In this document: in pieces, positions 1-6,584 of the stretch
How positions within the stretch are numbered: position 1 is the first letter of the stretch
How the letters are laid out: every line of letters starts with the position of its first letter
Assembly: GCA_013331265.1 (NCBI GenBank)
Contig: DUGS01000159.1
Coordinates: 12,563 to 26,188 of the forward strand
Length of the DNA stretch: 13,626 bases
Source: Methanosarcina sp.
Lineage (GTDB): Archaea > Halobacteriota > Methanosarcinia > Methanosarcinales > Methanosarcinaceae
Reading direction: 5' to 3'
Program-made: the position numbers and the translations under genes
The notes under the pieces: model-generated
Told to the model about the DNA's origin: nothing
The model's database searches: none
What the model saw: only the letters and a program-made list of their open reading frames with translations

Positions 1-8
1 GAATAGAT

Positions 9-15
9 AAAAAAA
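9..15 (-). terminator. U-run after feoB, likely terminator
   Basis: Read on the minus strand, seven T residues lie eight bases past the feoB stop codon. Archaeal RNA polymerase can terminate at such U-runs without a strong hairpin, and none is visible here. The window edge cuts off the sequence beyond, so this is only a plausible end for the dtxR-feoB transcript. Confidence 0.4.
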
Positions 16-23
16 TTAGAAGG

Positions 24-2003
24 TTAAAGGAAGAGAGGCCCGAAAATCCTGATTAAAACGCCTGCCACAAGAGCAAGAGTTATTGTAAAGGTGACAATCA
101 TGGCCGTATCCTTTATACCAAGCTCATGCTTGAGTACTGCAATCGTTGCAACACATGGGACATAAATGGTTGTTATAACCGCAAACTGGTACATCTGAAG
201 CGGAGTCATCACAGCTGCAAAATTGGCTGTACCTGCAAGTACTGCCAGGATCTGAAGTGCCATTTCTTTTCTGAGAATTCCAAAGACAAGAGCTGTTGCG
301 GCAAAAGCCGGGAGCCCCAGAAGCCCTACAGATACGGGCTCTACAAAGTCCTGGAAGATAGAAAGAAGACCCAGGGCATCGGCAATTCCCAGGGCTGCAC
401 TCCCTGCAAGAAGCAGTGGAAAAGCGATAAATAAAAACTCACGGCTTTTCATCCAGGTTTTCCTGAGGGTTGATTTAAGTTCAGGTTTCCTGAGAGGGGT
501 CATTTCCATAATGAAGCCACTTCTCTGGCCTGGAAGAGTCCTTCCCAGTATCCAGCCCATCGCCGCAATGATGATGATCTCCAGCACATAGATGGAAACA
601 GCAGGCCAGAAGCCAACAAAGGTCCCTACAAGTCCAAGGATAATAACTGTTCTTGCAGAGCAGGGAATCAGAGATATGAGGAGCGAAGCTATCCGCTTTT
701 CCCTCCTTGTGCCAAGGGCATGTACAGCCATTATTGCAGGGACATTACAGCCAAACCCCAGAACCAGAGGGATAACAGCTCTCCCGTGAAGCCCGAGCTT
801 ATGTGTCAGGTTATCGAGAAGAAAAGCTGCCCTTGTCAGGTAGCCTGAGTCCTCAAATATGGAAAGGATAGCATAGAAAACTGCAATATACGGGATTGCA
901 ATTGCAAATCCGGCTTCCACCCCTCGCAATGAATAAAGAATCAGGTTTCTGAGGACAGGCGACATGTCAGAAGTCATTGCTTCTATGGGCTGGATTATGT
1001 AAGGCTCAAAAAGGTCATTTACAATCCAGGTTTCAAGAAAGCCCCCTATCCTGAAGACAAGAAGAAACGTAATGAGTAGCGCGGAGATGAGAACCGCAAC
1101 CCCGAAGTGATGAGAGGTAAGAACCCTATCTATCCTGTCACGGAACCTTTTTTTTGGCTCAAAGTTTGAGACGACGCTGTCCACTATAAATCCGGACTCT
1201 CCGTACAGGTCTCTTGCAATAGTATCCGGAACTGAAATTCCGCGATCGATTTCAAGGTTCTGCCGAAAGTGCCTGGCAGAAGAGAGAATCGCATTGGCTT
1301 CAGGCGGCATGCAGCAGAGTTCTACAAATTCGGCATCATTTAACAGGGCTGCAATCAGGATGCTTTGAGATGTATTTGGGAAAGCATAGTCAAGCCACGA
1401 TAAAGCCTTGCGGATCCACTGGCTATATCTTACCCTATGGTGCTTCTGGACTTTTCCTACCTCTTCAAGAGCTATAAGCACTACCTCATCAAGCCCCGCT
1501 CCCTGGGTTGCAACAGTTGGGACTACAGGCAGGCCCAGGAGTTCCGAGAGTTTATCCGCATCAATAAGAATTCCGAGTTCTGCTGCCAGATCTACCTGAT
1601 TTAAGGCAATAACCATAGGGATATCGAGTTCCAGTAACTGAAGGGTCAAATAGAGGTTTCTCTCAAGCCTGCTCGCGTCAAGGACATTAATAATAACATC
1701 TGGAGAATCTTTAAAAATAAACCTCTTGGTTACCTTTTCATCTTCGTTTGCAACCCCGAGAGAATATATCCCTGGGAGGTCGACTACTTCAATAGTCCTG
1801 TCATTTACTTTTACATTTCCTTTTGTAAGGGAAACTGTAGTGCCCGGATAGTTGGAAACCTCAACTCCAACTCCTGTAAGCCTGCTGAAGAAAACACTTT
1901 TTCCAACGCTAGGGTTGCCTATAAAAGCGAATGTCAAATCATAAGGAGAATCATTTTTTTCTCTGTCGCCTGAATTACAGCATGAGCTGGAAATCTCTAT
2001 CAC
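24..2003 (-). CDS. feoB: FeoB, ferrous iron transport GTPase/permease
   Basis: FeoB imports Fe(II) across the cytoplasmic membrane. The N-terminal G domain shows G1 GNPSVGKS (residues 29-36), the switch NYPGTT, G3 DLPG and G4 NQVD. A helical linker follows, then a membrane part from about residue 300 with the two FeoB gate regions: GFGCNVPAI plus PCSARTVIIL in the first, PCVATIAVLKHELG in the second. At 659 residues it is shorter than the roughly 770-residue E. coli protein. It opens with a Cys-Cys pair (residues 8-9). It lies 49 bases after the dtxR-type gene on the same strand, so the two are probably cotranscribed. No separate feoA is present in the window. The start used is GTG, the first possible start after an in-frame stop, but this GTG lies inside the strongest ribosome-binding-site match, so the true start could be slightly downstream. 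Confidence 0.96.
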   Translation of the reverse strand: MIEISSSCCNSGDREKNDSPYDLTFAFIGNPSVGKSVFFSRLTGVGVEVSNYPGTTVSLTKGNVKVNDRTIEVVDLPGIYSLGVANEDEKVTKRFIFKDSPDVIINVLDASRLERNLYLTLQLLELDIPMVIALNQVDLAAELGILIDADKLSELLGLPVVPTVATQGAGLDEVVLIALEEVGKVQKHHRVRYSQWIRKALSWLDYAFPNTSQSILIAALLNDAEFVELCCMPPEANAILSSARHFRQNLEIDRGISVPDTIARDLYGESGFIVDSVVSNFEPKKRFRDRIDRVLTSHHFGVAVLISALLITFLLVFRIGGFLETWIVNDLFEPYIIQPIEAMTSDMSPVLRNLILYSLRGVEAGFAIAIPYIAVFYAILSIFEDSGYLTRAAFLLDNLTHKLGLHGRAVIPLVLGFGCNVPAIMAVHALGTRREKRIASLLISLIPCSARTVIILGLVGTFVGFWPAVSIYVLEIIIIAAMGWILGRTLPGQRSGFIMEMTPLRKPELKSTLRKTWMKSREFLFIAFPLLLAGSAALGIADALGLLSIFQDFVEPVSVGLLGLPAFAATALVFGILRKEMALQILAVLAGTANFAAVMTPLQMYQFAVITTIYVPCVATIAVLKHELGIKDTAMIVTFTITLALVAGVLIRIFGPLFL

Positions 2004-2032
2004 CTCTCCGTTAACCGCACTCCACGCAATTT

Positions 2033-2049
2033 ATGGATGATTTATCCAT
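2033..2049 (-). other. Small hairpin between dtxR-type gene and feoB
   Basis: ATGGAT (2033-2038) and ATCCAT (2044-2049) form a perfect 6-bp stem with a 5-base loop, four bases after the stop codon of the upstream regulator gene. No T-run follows in the direction of transcription, so it is unlikely to terminate. It may be a processing or stability element in a dicistronic mRNA, or chance. Confidence 0.35.
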
Positions 2050-2052
2050 TTT

Positions 2053-2718
2053 TTAAAAGTTTTTGCCTTTAGGAGTGATGAAAATTTTCTTTGCGACATC
2101 TCTTCCGAGGGCGATTTCAGACCCGACAGCAATGACTGAGATACAGCCCTGTTTTTGCTTGCGCCGGACTTCAATATTCTCTCCGGTTATGATACCAAGA
2201 GAGGTTAAACGCTCTTTTGTTTCTCTTGGAAGGGTTACCCTGACAATCATGCCTGAACTTCCCTCACTCATCTCATCAAGGGGAATGAAACTTTCTTCTC
2301 GCTGCAGGTTACTTTTATCGATATTTATCGGGTGCCCGTCAGGGCAGTACTCAGGGTTTCCAAGGAAATCGTAAAGTCTCTCAAGCACTGAATCGGATAC
2401 TGCGTGCTCAAGCTCGCAGGCTTCCCTGTGGGCTTCCCTCCGGTCAAAATTAAGGACTTCAGTCAGGAAAGTTTCAAGCACCTGGTGTTTTCTTTTGATC
2501 CGAACAGCTTCGTCAGCCCCTTTTTTAGTCAACTCGACCCCTTGATAGGGCCTATACTCAACAAACCCCATCGAATGCAACTTTTTAATCATTTCTGTCA
2601 CACTGGGTGAAGATACATTAAGTTCTTCTGCGATTTGTTTAGTTTTTGCAGGGCTTTGATTTTTCTTAATAAGATAAAGAATAGTTTCAAGATATTCTTC
2701 AAGTCGATCTATATTCAT
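2053..2718 (-). CDS. DtxR-family iron-dependent repressor with C-terminal FeoA/SH3-like domain
   Basis: A metal-dependent repressor, presumably of the feoB operon. Domain order is winged helix-turn-helix (residues 1-65, recognition region around NVSSPSVTEMIKKL), dimerisation and metal-binding domain (66-140), and a FeoA/SH3-like domain (about 150-217, LGIITGENIEVRRK). Counting from the start chosen here, the putative metal ligands H78, E82, H97, C101, E104 and H105 fall one position from DtxR H79, E83, H98, C102, E105 and H106. This supports both the family call and the start. The Cys is as in iron-type DtxR, whereas E8 corresponds to the acidic D8 of Mn-type MntR. The frame stays open to an ATG at 2760 (15 more residues), but that start lacks a ribosome-binding site and the extra residues precede the normal family start; ATGs at 2727 and 2724 are also possible. 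Iron is inferred from the feoB neighbour. Confidence 0.92.
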   Translation of the reverse strand: MNIDRLEEYLETILYLIKKNQSPAKTKQIAEELNVSSPSVTEMIKKLHSMGFVEYRPYQGVELTKKGADEAVRIKRKHQVLETFLTEVLNFDRREAHREACELEHAVSDSVLERLYDFLGNPEYCPDGHPINIDKSNLQREESFIPLDEMSEGSSGMIVRVTLPRETKERLTSLGIITGENIEVRRKQKQGCISVIAVGSEIALGRDVAKKIFITPKGKNF

Positions 2719-2765
2719 TAACATCATCCCACCAGCACATGCCCGGAATTTTCCAGACATAATAA

Positions 2766-2808
2766 TTAGGACGACCTAAAAAACATAATCCCTGAATAAA
2801 TAGTTTTT
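2766..2808 (-). promoter_or_regulatory. Promoter and palindromic operator of the dtxR-feoB operon
   Basis: A TATA-like stretch (about 2795-2804, read on the minus strand as ACTATTTATT) lies upstream of the perfect inverted repeat TTAGG-ACGA-CCTAA (2766-2779). Archaeal transcription usually starts about 25 bases after the TATA centre, which falls in the palindrome, so a bound repressor would cover the start site. The half-sites TTAGG/CCTAA match the outer arms of the bacterial DtxR/IdeR box, but the arms are 4 rather than 9 bases apart. Autoregulation by the adjacent repressor is inference. Confidence 0.6.
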
Positions 2809-2857
2809 GATTTACCAGGCTAAAAATAGAAATACTTAGAAAATAAGTAATATGAGA

Positions 2858-2897
2858 TTTTAATATATTACACAACGTTTTAATATATTTCACAAGA
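2858..2897. repeat. Two-copy 20-bp tandem AT-rich repeat
   Basis: Copies at 2858-2877 and 2878-2897 are adjacent, agree at 17 of 20 positions and share the core TTTTAATATATT. A decayed third start (TTTTATTACC) follows at 2898. They sit upstream of the dtxR-type promoter and downstream of the acetyltransferase terminator. They could be protein-binding iterons or an upstream promoter element; function is unknown. Confidence 0.6.
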
Positions 2898-2933
2898 TTT
2901 TATTACCTAAACTTAGCAAAAAAGATAAAAATC

Positions 2934-2974
2934 GAAAAAAATCAGGAGCTGTGAAACGGAAAAACTTCCTGATT
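2934..2974 (-). terminator. Terminator after the GNAT gene
   Basis: On the minus strand AATCAGGAAG (from 2974) can pair with CTCCTGATT (to 2940), eight to nine base pairs with one bulged A. A run of seven T residues (complement of 2935-2941) overlaps and extends the 3' arm. It begins 15 bases after the acetyltransferase stop and separates that gene from the dtxR-feoB operon. Confidence 0.75.
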
Positions 2975-2988
2975 GTTTTCTAATTTAT

Positions 2989-3444
2989 TCAGGCTTTGAT
3001 AGTTTTAAGAACTGCAATCTCATTACAATCCGGAAATTTGGGGCACCTGATGCATCCAGACCAGATTTTCCTGGGGAGACTGTTTTTATCTACGATATTA
3101 AAGCCCAGGGTTTCAAAAAAGCCAGGCACGTAGGTAAGAGCAAAGACTTCTTTCATTTCGAGATTTTTCGCATCCTCAAGGCATGCCGAAACAAGTTTTG
3201 TGCCTACCCCTTTTCTTGCACAATCGGGCTTAACCGCAAGGGCGAGGATTTCTGCAAGGTCTTCCCACACCACGTGCAAGGCACAGCATCCTACAACTTC
3301 GCCTTCAATCTCATATACATAATAGTCCCTTATGTTCTCGTACATCTCACTCAGGGAGCGAGCAAGCATAAGCTCATCCTTAGAGTAAGTGTTGATGAGC
3401 TGTTTCATCTCAACAACATCACTTATCCTGGCTTTTCTGATCAA
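2989..3444 (-). CDS. GNAT-family N-acetyltransferase, short ArgA-like type
   Basis: A single-domain acetyl-CoA-dependent acetyltransferase of 151 residues. The fold is recognisable from RKARISDVVEMKQL at the N-terminus, strand 4 AEILALAV, the acetyl-CoA loop ARKGVGTKLV (about residues 76-85) and VPGFFETLGF near the end. In the usual Q/R-x-x-G-x-G/A signature the first position is Ala here. The C-terminus carries CIRCPKFPDC, a short Cys cluster typical of the subfamily often annotated as ArgA-like N-acetyltransferase. The substrate (glutamate for arginine synthesis, or another amine) cannot be decided; no arginine gene is adjacent. The start is TTG at 3442-3444, chosen because GAGG lies about ten bases upstream and no ATG is in frame before it. 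It appears monocistronic. Confidence 0.88.
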   Translation of the reverse strand: MIRKARISDVVEMKQLINTYSKDELMLARSLSEMYENIRDYYVYEIEGEVVGCCALHVVWEDLAEILALAVKPDCARKGVGTKLVSACLEDAKNLEMKEVFALTYVPGFFETLGFNIVDKNSLPRKIWSGCIRCPKFPDCNEIAVLKTIKA

Positions 3445-3669
3445 TTCCTGTTTCCTCTGAATCGGCGTGTTTTTTAATAGAAGTTATGCTAAACATTTAC
3501 TGCCACGGCAGATAGGAGATAACTGTATTTCTAAATAAGAAATTTTTCCATAATATAATGACATGTCTGTAAAATCATGCAGACAAAATAGAGAAAGTGA
3601 AACCGGAAAAGTGGAACTAAAACGGAATGGAACAATAAAACAGATAGCAAATGAAAATATAGAATTTGG

Positions 3670-3744
3670 CGGGCGCGAAGGGATTTGAACCCCCGGTTTA
3701 CAGCTTAGGAGGCTGCCGCCATATCCGGGCTAGGCCACGCGCCC
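3670..3744 (-). tRNA. tRNA-Arg(CCT)
   Basis: The minus strand folds as a full cloverleaf: 7-bp acceptor GGGCGCG/CGCGCCC, D arm, anticodon stem GCAGC/GCTGT around the loop CTCCTAA, 5-base variable region, and T arm with loop TTCAAAT. The anticodon CCT reads AGG. Discriminator G is followed by CCA (3669-3667), so the 3' CCA is encoded, unlike the tRNA-Arg(TCT) later in the window. No intron is seen. Confidence 0.96.
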
Positions 3745-3821
3745 ACAATGGATTCCCTGAACACAGAATGAAACAGTATAGTAAAACTGTATTTCAGGTG
3801 AAGTATCCATAATACCGGTAT

Positions 3822-3836
3822 AAGATATATATTTAA
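3822..3836 (-). promoter_or_regulatory. Possible box A (TATA) for tRNA-Arg(CCT)
   Basis: Read on the minus strand, TTAAATATATATC is the best archaeal TATA match upstream of the tRNA and would start transcription some 60 bases before the mature 5' end. A weaker match at about 3775-3786 (TTTACTATACTG) gives a shorter leader and cannot be excluded. The rest of 3745-4000 contains no gene that I can support. Confidence 0.4.
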
Positions 3837-4000
3837 TTGTCGCTCCGAAACATAGAACAGACCTTCGCAAATGTCTTTAAAAAAGAAGCCCTCATTATTT
3901 TTTGGAAAAAATTACAAAACGTGACCGGACATCTAATAGCAGGATAAAAAGGCTGCCATTGAAGGTTGCCATTGTCATTACGGTAAATACCGCTGGAAAG

Positions 4001-4043
4001 TTTTAAATTCAATGTAAACCATGTAACCACGATAGGTTGACAA
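4001..4043 (+). promoter_or_regulatory. bioY promoter with BirA-type operator
   Basis: ATGTAAACC (4012-4020), a 14-base spacer and GGTTGACAA (4035-4043) match the known biotin-repressor site TTGTAAACC-N14/15-GGTTTACAA at 16 of 18 half-site positions with the exact spacing. A TATA-like TTTTAAATT (4001-4009), preceded by the purine-rich GGAAAG, puts the expected start near 4030, within the spacer. A BirA protein with a DNA-binding domain would therefore block initiation when biotin is plentiful. The leader to the bioY ATG would be about 130 bases. The BirA gene is not in this window. Confidence 0.78.
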
Positions 4044-4068
4044 TAAAGATTACAGATAATTATCTCAC

Positions 4069-4100
4069 TTGTAAAGGCTAACGGAAAATAAAGTTGACAG
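4069..4100 (+). promoter_or_regulatory. Second, degenerate BirA-like box
   Basis: TTGTAAAGG (4069-4077), 14 bases, then AGTTGACAG (4092-4100) has the spacing of a BirA operator with 13 of 18 half-site matches. It lies 57 bp downstream of the strong box and inside the predicted bioY leader. It is too degenerate to call by itself; the exact spacing and the repeated GTTGACA motif are the only support. Confidence 0.35.
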
Positions 4101-4163
4101 TATGCTCGATATTACTCCGAATAAAGCCGGTAAAGAGATAAAATTAACGCAAAAGGAAAAAGC

Positions 4164-4724
4164 ATGCATATAAAACATAATTCTCATTCAGTTCATACTT
4201 CAGAACTTCGAAAAATGGTTTTTGCATCCCTTTTTGCAGCCCTGACGGCTGCAGGAGCTTACATACAGATACCCATACCATTTTCACCTGTTCCGGTCAC
4301 ACTGCAGGTTTTCTTTGTCCTGCTTGCAGGGAGCATGTTGAAGAGTAAGTGGGGAAGCCTGAGCATGGTTGTATATACACTTCTTGGCGTTGCAGGGCTT
4401 CCAGTCTTTGCGGGAGGAAGCTCCGGAATAGGAGTGCTTCTCGGACCCACCGGAGGGTACATTTTCGGTTTTATCGCTGCTGCCTTCATTGTAGGCAAGC
4501 TTGCTGAAAAAGCAGAACACGCCGAAAAATCAGGGCTTGCGATCAATGCCCTTAACATGAGCACAGGAATTTTGATAATATATGCCCTCGGAGTTTTCCA
4601 GTTGATGCTGGTAGCTGAAGTAGGACTCTGGACAGCCATTACTCTCGGAGTAATTCCCTTCATTCCGGGGGAGATAGTAAAAACAGCGGTTGCCGCATAT
4701 ATTGCTTCAACCAATGAACTGTGA
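4164..4724 (+). CDS. bioY: BioY, biotin-binding S component of an ECF transporter
   Basis: BioY is the membrane substrate-binding subunit that captures biotin and hands it to an ECF energising module. The 186-residue protein has about six hydrophobic segments and the family blocks PVPVTLQ (43-49), GLPVFAGGSSGIG (78-90), GPTGGYIFGF (94-103) and PFIPGEIVKT (165-174); the last usually reads PFIPGD, so Asp is replaced by Glu. The length is normal for BioY. The ATG is preceded by AAAGGA at suitable distance. The genes for two ABC ATPases and a T component follow on the same strand, giving a full biotin transporter, and a BirA-type operator lies upstream. In related methanogens biotin is needed for pyruvate carboxylase; that link is general knowledge, not seen here. 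Confidence 0.95.
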   Translation: MHIKHNSHSVHTSELRKMVFASLFAALTAAGAYIQIPIPFSPVPVTLQVFFVLLAGSMLKSKWGSLSMVVYTLLGVAGLPVFAGGSSGIGVLLGPTGGYIFGFIAAAFIVGKLAEKAEHAEKSGLAINALNMSTGILIIYALGVFQLMLVAEVGLWTAITLGVIPFIPGEIVKTAVAAYIASTNEL

Positions 4725-4729
4725 CAGCT

Positions 4730-4789
4730 CCCGCGAATTTATTTGCGGGGATTCTCCTTCGCTCCCCCTAAATGTGAGCTTTTATCCCG
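4730..4789 (+). promoter_or_regulatory. Mutually exclusive hairpins between bioY and ecfA1
   Basis: Six bases after the bioY stop, CCCGCGAA (4730-4737) pairs with TTTGCGGG (4742-4749) over a TTTA loop: an 8-bp stem with one G-U. The same GCGGG plus the following bases (4745-4752) can instead pair with ATCCCGC (4783-4789) with one bulged G. No long T-run follows the first stem. It may partly terminate, or stabilise the bioY mRNA end, so that bioY and the ECF genes are expressed at different levels. Confidence 0.5.
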
Positions 4790-4809
4790 CAAAAAACGAG
4801 TACCAATGT

Positions 4810-4821
4810 TCATATAAATTG
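4810..4821 (+). promoter_or_regulatory. Probable TATA box for ecfA1-ecfA2-ecfT
   Basis: TTCATATAAATTG lies about 30 bases before the ecfA1 ATG. The expected start would be near 4840, leaving a leader of fewer than ten bases with no clear ribosome-binding site. The energising-module genes may thus have their own promoter, separate from the BirA-controlled bioY promoter. Confidence 0.5.
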
Positions 4822-4848
4822 ATAAAGAAGTATTAAATCGGACCCAGC

Positions 4849-5673
4849 ATGATCAGGCTCGAAAACGTGAGTTACAGCTACCCTGATGGGAAACCCGCCC
4901 TCAGCGACATACATATGGGAATAAGAAAAGGGGAATATATCGGGATAATAGGCCGAAACGGGAGCGGAAAATCCACTCTGGCCCTCCACCTCAACGGGCT
5001 CCTGAAACCCGGGAAAGGAAAGGTCATGGTAAAGGGCATGGATACAAGAGACATTTCCAGGCTTCAGGAAATCAGAAAAATTGTTGGCATTGTGTTTCAG
5101 AATCCAGAAACTCAGTTTATTGGCAGGACCGTAGAAGAAGACCTTGCCTTCGGGCCTGAAAACCTTTGCCTTCCCCCAGAAGAAATCAGGAGACGAGTGG
5201 AGAGAGTCCTTGCTGAAATAGGGCTTGAAAATTACAGGTATCATTCTCCAAAGACCCTGAGTGGTGGACAGGGGCAGTGTGCAGCTCTTGCAGGAACCCT
5301 TACCATGGAGCCTGAATGTCTTGTTTTTGATGAAGTAACCTCCATGCTTGACCCTGATTCGGGAAAACTCGTCCTTAAACACGTAAAAAAGCTTCATGAA
5401 AAAGGAAAAACGATAATATACATTACACATAATCTTGAAGAACTTCATGATGCTGACCGAATTATAGTAATGGACAGAGGGAGGATTGTGCTTGAAGGAG
5501 AACCAGAAAACGTACTCTCCAACCCATTTCTCCTGGATCTCGGACTCACTCCGCCGTCCCTGATGGATCTTGCAGAGCGCCTGAAAAAACACGGAGTCAT
5601 GATCCCCTGGGAAAAGACCTCTTCCCCTTCCAGCTTTGCGGAGGAGATATGCCGATTATTCTTGAAAACGTAA
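4849..5673 (+). CDS. ecfA1: ECF transporter ATPase A1 (BioM/CbiO type)
   Basis: The first of two ATPases that power the ECF transporter from the cytoplasmic face. Visible motifs are Walker A GRNGSGKST (35-43), Q-loop FQNPETQ (Q84), signature LSGGQ (137-141), Walker B CLVFDEV with catalytic E162, D-loop MLDP and switch H194. Two conserved positions deviate: the Arg after LSGGQxQ is Cys144, and the Pro after the catalytic Glu is Val163. Since the partner ATPase has the standard residues at both places, this hints at unequal sites in the A1/A2 heterodimer. The ORF ends 25 bases inside ecfA2, implying translational coupling. The ATG start has no strong ribosome-binding site, consistent with a near-leaderless mRNA. 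Confidence 0.93.
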   Translation: MIRLENVSYSYPDGKPALSDIHMGIRKGEYIGIIGRNGSGKSTLALHLNGLLKPGKGKVMVKGMDTRDISRLQEIRKIVGIVFQNPETQFIGRTVEEDLAFGPENLCLPPEEIRRRVERVLAEIGLENYRYHSPKTLSGGQGQCAALAGTLTMEPECLVFDEVTSMLDPDSGKLVLKHVKKLHEKGKTIIYITHNLEELHDADRIIVMDRGRIVLEGEPENVLSNPFLLDLGLTPPSLMDLAERLKKHGVMIPWEKTSSPSSFAEEICRLFLKT

Positions 5674-6494
5674 GTTTATTCTACTCGAAAAATACCCCTC
5701 TTGAAATTACAGCCTTAAAAGATGTCAATCTGCGCATCGAAAAAGGGGAATTCGTGGGGATTCTGGGAGAAAAAGGTGCAGGAAAATCGACCCTCATAAA
5801 ACTGTTTAACGGGATCTTGCGCCCGGACTCAGGAAAAGTGACTATTGACGGGCTTTCCCCTTCTTCAAAAAAGGTTAAAAGCAGGGTAGGAATGGTTTTC
5901 CAGCAGGCGGCAGACCAGCTATTTTGCAGGACAATATATGATGAGATAGCGTTTGGACCGCTAAACTTCGGATACTCCAGGAAAGAAACTGAGGAGAGAG
6001 TTCTTGAAGCCCTTGAAGCTGTCTATCTTGACCGCACAATGCTATCCCGGAACCCTTTCAGCCTGAGTGGAGGAGAGATGCAGAGAGTTGCCCTTGCATG
6101 TGCTCTTGCTCTCAGGCCGGACTACCTTGTACTGGATGAACCTATCACAGGGATTGACCCTTCAGGAAAAAAAGAAATTCTGGAAACTCTTAAAAAAGTA
6201 AAGGATCAGGGGACCGCAGTTATAACCGTAACCCACAACCTGAAAGGGTTCTTTCCCCTGCTTGAAAAAATAATCCATCTCCAGGAAGGCAGGATAAGTT
6301 TTCAGGGAAGCAGAAAAGAGTACCTTGAAACCGAAAATGTGCCCCTTCCTCCGGTAGCAGCCATGATGAGAGAACTTAAATCCAGAGGAATACAGGTGAA
6401 CCCTGCTGTATTTACGGTTGAAGAAGCTCTCGAAGAGATATTAAGAGTAAAATCAATAATTGAGAAAGAAAAGGCTGAAAAACAGCCTGAATAA
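5649..6494 (+). CDS. ecfA2: ECF transporter ATPase A2 (CbiO type)
   Basis: The second ATPase of the ECF module, pairing with A1 and gripping the T component. It shows Walker A GEKGAGKST (40-48), Q-loop FQQAADQ (Q85), signature LSGGEMQR (139-146), Walker B YLVLDEP (159-165, E164), D-loop GIDP and switch H196, all intact. The start ATG overlaps the end of ecfA1 by 25 bases and is preceded by GGAGGAGAT, a strong ribosome-binding site, which fixes the start. The C-terminal tail (about 255-281) is Lys/Glu-rich. At 281 residues it has the usual length. Ninety bases separate it from ecfT. Confidence 0.95.
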   Translation: MPIILENVSLFYSKNTPLEITALKDVNLRIEKGEFVGILGEKGAGKSTLIKLFNGILRPDSGKVTIDGLSPSSKKVKSRVGMVFQQAADQLFCRTIYDEIAFGPLNFGYSRKETEERVLEALEAVYLDRTMLSRNPFSLSGGEMQRVALACALALRPDYLVLDEPITGIDPSGKKEILETLKKVKDQGTAVITVTHNLKGFFPLLEKIIHLQEGRISFQGSRKEYLETENVPLPPVAAMMRELKSRGIQVNPAVFTVEEALEEILRVKSIIEKEKAEKQPE

Positions 6495-6584
6495 TACCTG
6501 AAAACAGCTTGAAAAATAGCCTGTGAAATAGTTGGAATTATTCATGCAAGTATAAAACGAGAAACAAGGAGAGCGAAAAAAAGC

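Noticed and set aside
2858..2910. Considered as start of a CRISPR array or replication iterons
   Set aside because: Only two clear copies, directly adjacent without spacers, and no cas or replication genes nearby.
3564..3585. Inverted repeat TGTCTG/CAGACA upstream of the GNAT gene
   Set aside because: Six base pairs with a 10-base loop in AT-rich DNA can occur by chance; no promoter element places it clearly as an operator.
3833..4030. Small minus-strand open frame between tRNA-Arg(CCT) and bioY
   Set aside because: No ribosome-binding site, no recognisable domain, and it runs through the BirA-type operator and TATA elements.
4810..5592. 260-codon minus-strand open frame opposite ecfA1
   Set aside because: It mirrors the Walker A, signature and Walker B regions of a real ABC ATPase; no family features of its own.
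6478..6536. Degenerate CAGCCTGAA/CAGCTTGAA/TAGCCTGTGAA repeats around the ecfA2 stop
   Set aside because: Short, imperfect and partly coding; no consistent period, so not called as a repeat feature.
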